DNA of 64,000 nt from Butyricicoccus sp. OM04-18BH (GTDB lineage: Bacteria; Bacillota; Clostridia; Oscillospirales; Butyricicoccaceae): the NCBI RefSeq assembly GCF_003481705.1, contig NZ_QULN01000006.1, positions 1-64,000 on the forward strand. The letters are read 5' to 3'. Each line of letters starts with the position of its first letter. The first letter of the stretch is position 1. The position numbers and the translations under genes were made by a program. The notes beneath the pieces were generated by a model. The model ran no database searches and was not told the DNA's origin. It saw only the letters and a list, made by a program, of their open reading frames with translations. Of the stretch, positions 62,615 through 64,000 are shown piece by piece.

Positions 62615-63301
62615 TTATTTTTCTGCCTTTCGCCGCTCGATCATGCCGTAAAGCTCCTCGAGCGCGTCCGACAGCGTACCGACCCGGTCGATCAGACCGA
62701 TCTCCTGCGCCTCGCGGCCGGAAATGACCGTACCGACGTCGGCGGTCAACTGTCCGGTCTCGCGCATCAGGCCGGCCAGCCGTTCCGGCTGGATATGCGA
62801 ATGCCCCGTGATGAAATCGCTGATGCGCTCCTGTATCTTCGCGAGATATTCAAACGCCTGCGGCACCGCGATGATCGTCCCGTTGATGCGCACGGGATGA
62901 ATGGTCATGGCGGCGGAAGCCGCGATAAAGCTGCGCCTTGCCGCTACCGCGAGCGGCACGCCGATCGAATGCCCGCCGCCGAGCACGAGCGAAACGGTGG
63001 GCTTTGTCATGCCCGCGATCAGCTCCGCGATGGCGAGTCCGGCCTCGACGTCGCCGCCTACCGTGTTCAACAGCACGAGCAGACCGTCGATGTCCTCCGC
63101 CTGCTCGACCGCCGCGATCTGCGGGATGAGATGCTCGTACTTGGTGGTCTTGTTCTGCGCCGGCAGCTCCATATGCCCCTCGATCTGGCCGACGATGGTG
63201 ATGCAGTGCACGGTCCCCCGCGCGGTATGCGCGGTGATGGAGCCGGTCTCGGCGATGCTGCTGCGCTCGGGCGCCGGGACGGCGGTGATCTCTTCTGCCA
63301 T
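62615..63301 (-). CDS. tepA: ClpP-class serine protease TepA (translocation-enhancing)
   Basis: A 228-residue cytoplasmic ClpP-fold protease. In Bacillus, TepA/YmfB affects secretion and spore outgrowth. The catalytic Ser is in GGGHSIGVPLAVAARRSF, and the His region is AAMTIHPVRINGTIIAVPQAFEY, both characteristic of TepA. The start at 63301 has GAGGAG upstream; the longer frame to 63415 covers the DnaA-box region. The last bases abut the recQ stop. Confidence 0.88.
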   Translation of the reverse strand: MAEEITAVPAPERSSIAETGSITAHTARGTVHCITIVGQIEGHMELPAQNKTTKYEHLIPQIAAVEQAEDIDGLLVLLNTVGGDVEAGLAIAELIAGMTKPTVSLVLGGGHSIGVPLAVAARRSFIAASAAMTIHPVRINGTIIAVPQAFEYLAKIQERISDFITGHSHIQPERLAGLMRETGQLTADVGTVISGREAQEIGLIDRVGTLSDALEELYGMIERRKAEK

Positions 63302-63320
63302 GGATACGCTCCTCTCCGTC

Positions 63321-63524
63321 TGTGGATAATTCTCTCGTCTGTGTGAGTTTTCCACAGACGCGCCGGTTTTATGTGCACCGCCCGCTCGACAAAATATTAC
63401 AGACGGTAAATGCAAAATCGGCCACTGGTCAACAGATTGACCGCCCTATACAAAAAGTTATCCACTTTATCCACAACGTTATCCCCAGCGCACCTGTGGA
63501 AACCCCTGTGGATAAAGTGGATTA
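63321..63524. promoter_or_regulatory. Cluster of DnaA-box-like sites
   Basis: Exact TTATCCACA boxes occur at 63321-63329 (minus), 63467-63475 (plus) and 63507-63515 (minus). One-mismatch forms are TTTTCCACA at 63348-63356, TTATCCACT at 63458-63466 and TTATCCCCA at 63479-63487. More distant forms are at 63494-63503 and 63516-63524. This is far more than expected by chance in 200 bases. There is no dnaA or dnaN nearby, so it is probably not oriC; a DnaA titration or regulatory cluster is more likely. Confidence 0.75.
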
Positions 63525-63589
63525 CTCGCGGCAGACGCCGCCCCTCTCCCCTGTTTTTCCGCGCAGGCCGCTTATTCCCCAAACACCAC

Positions 63590-63618
63590 TTGCCGTATAT
63601 CGGGAAATTTGCTACAAT
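63590..63618 (+). promoter_or_regulatory. Promoter of the cyclophilin gene
   Basis: TTGCCG (63590-63595), 17-base spacer, TACAAT (63613-63618), 50 bases before the ATG. Confidence 0.8.
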
Positions 63619-63668
63619 ACTAATACAGAATGCGACTACACGCAAAATTTTTATGGAGTTGATAAATA

Positions 63669-64000
63669 ATGAGCAATCCTATCGTTACTATCGAAATGGA
63701 AAACGGCGGCATCATCCGCGCCGAGCTGTACCCCGAGGTTGCGCCGAACACCGTGCGCAACTTTATCTCCCTGGCGAGCAAGGGCTTCTATGACGGCACC
63801 ATCTTCCACCGCGTCATCCCGGGCTTCATGATCCAGGGCGGCGACCCGGACGGCACCGGCATGGGCGGCCCGGGCTACGAGATCCGCGGCGAGTTCACTC
63901 ACAACGGCTTCCATAACGACCTGCTGCACACCCGCGGCGTGCTGTCCATGGCGCGCACCGCAGACCCGAACTCCGCAGGCAGCCAGTTCTTCATCATGAC
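63669..64000 (+). CDS. Peptidyl-prolyl cis-trans isomerase, cyclophilin type (partial)
   Basis: Catalyses proline isomerisation during folding. From ATG 63669 (GGAG upstream) the frame reads MSNPIVTIEMENGGIIRAEL and contains the cyclophilin core FHRVIPGFMIQGGDPDGTG and the active-site segment MARTADPNSAGSQFFIM before the window ends, about 110 residues in. No signal peptide, so cytoplasmic. The C-terminus lies outside. Confidence 0.95.
   Translation, partial: MSNPIVTIEMENGGIIRAELYPEVAPNTVRNFISLASKGFYDGTIFHRVIPGFMIQGGDPDGTGMGGPGYEIRGEFTHNGFHNDLLHTRGVLSMARTADPNSAGSQFFIM

Noticed and set aside
63302..63668. Chromosomal replication origin
   Set aside because: Many DnaA boxes, but no dnaA, dnaN, rpmH or AT-rich unwinding region nearby; kept as a DnaA-box cluster only.

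Overview
The window looks like a spore-forming Clostridia chromosome of the Oscillospirales type (Butyricicoccus/Agathobaculum-like is my best guess, from protein character and high GC, not from a database). Core genes are GC-rich. Surface proteins carry S-layer homology (SLH) domains, and there are Spo0A-type DNA-binding proteins, TepA and typical Firmicutes housekeeping genes. Two blocks of foreign DNA interrupt it.

Region 1 (1 to about 11,925) is one end of an integrative conjugative/mobilizable element. On the minus strand it carries ParA, ParB, a chimeric small ORF, the 3' end of an AAA ATPase gene, a 5'-truncated VirD4 coupling protein gene, a truncated Maff2 gene, a P-loop kinase, tet(W) with its leader-peptide attenuator, a methyltransferase, a Tn916-type sigma factor and helix-turn-helix protein, MobC and a relaxase that runs off the left edge. 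Several genes are cut at clean junctions, so the element is a mosaic. It sits in the 3' end of rlmD and supplies that gene with a new C-terminus.

Region 2 (about 11.9-31 kb) is chromosomal: rlmD, xpt, a YuiF-type antiporter, a two-gene ABC transporter, an archaeal-type aspartyl-tRNA synthetase, trmD-rimM, a large SLH beta-helix protein under a cyclic-di-GMP-I riboswitch, galE, and a polysaccharide cluster (O-antigen-ligase-like protein, glycosyltransferase, initiating sugar-phosphate transferase). Hairpin-rich repeats occupy several intergenic spaces.

Region 3 (31.1-38.1 kb) is the most striking part. Two large SLH S-layer-type genes face away from each other. Their 5' ends share a perfect 98-bp inverted repeat (33725-33822 and 35223-35320). 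The 1.4 kb between the repeats holds a tyrosine recombinase gene, one consensus promoter, one ribosome binding site and one start codon. The right-hand gene has the promoter and ATG; the left-hand gene lacks both. Inverting the segment would move promoter, RBS and ATG to the other gene. This reads as a self-contained phase/antigenic switch between two alternative S-layer proteins.

Region 4 (38.2-44.5 kb) is core metabolism (lgt, folD, a split ThrE-type exporter, rpiA) followed by two receiver-less Spo0A DNA-binding-domain proteins facing each other. Region 5 (44.8-56.8 kb) is a degraded island: an acyl-CoA-ligase/integrase chimera, fragments of a serine recombinase, mobile-element proteins, a group II intron and a replication initiator, then two tandem SLH-anchored M64-family metallopeptidases and a start-less integrase beside tRNA-Leu. 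Region 6 (56.8-64 kb) is chromosomal again: a dicarboxylate/amino-acid symporter, an RmlD-like reductase, a zinc-ribbon membrane protein, recQ, tepA, a cluster of DnaA-box-like sites and the start of a cyclophilin gene.
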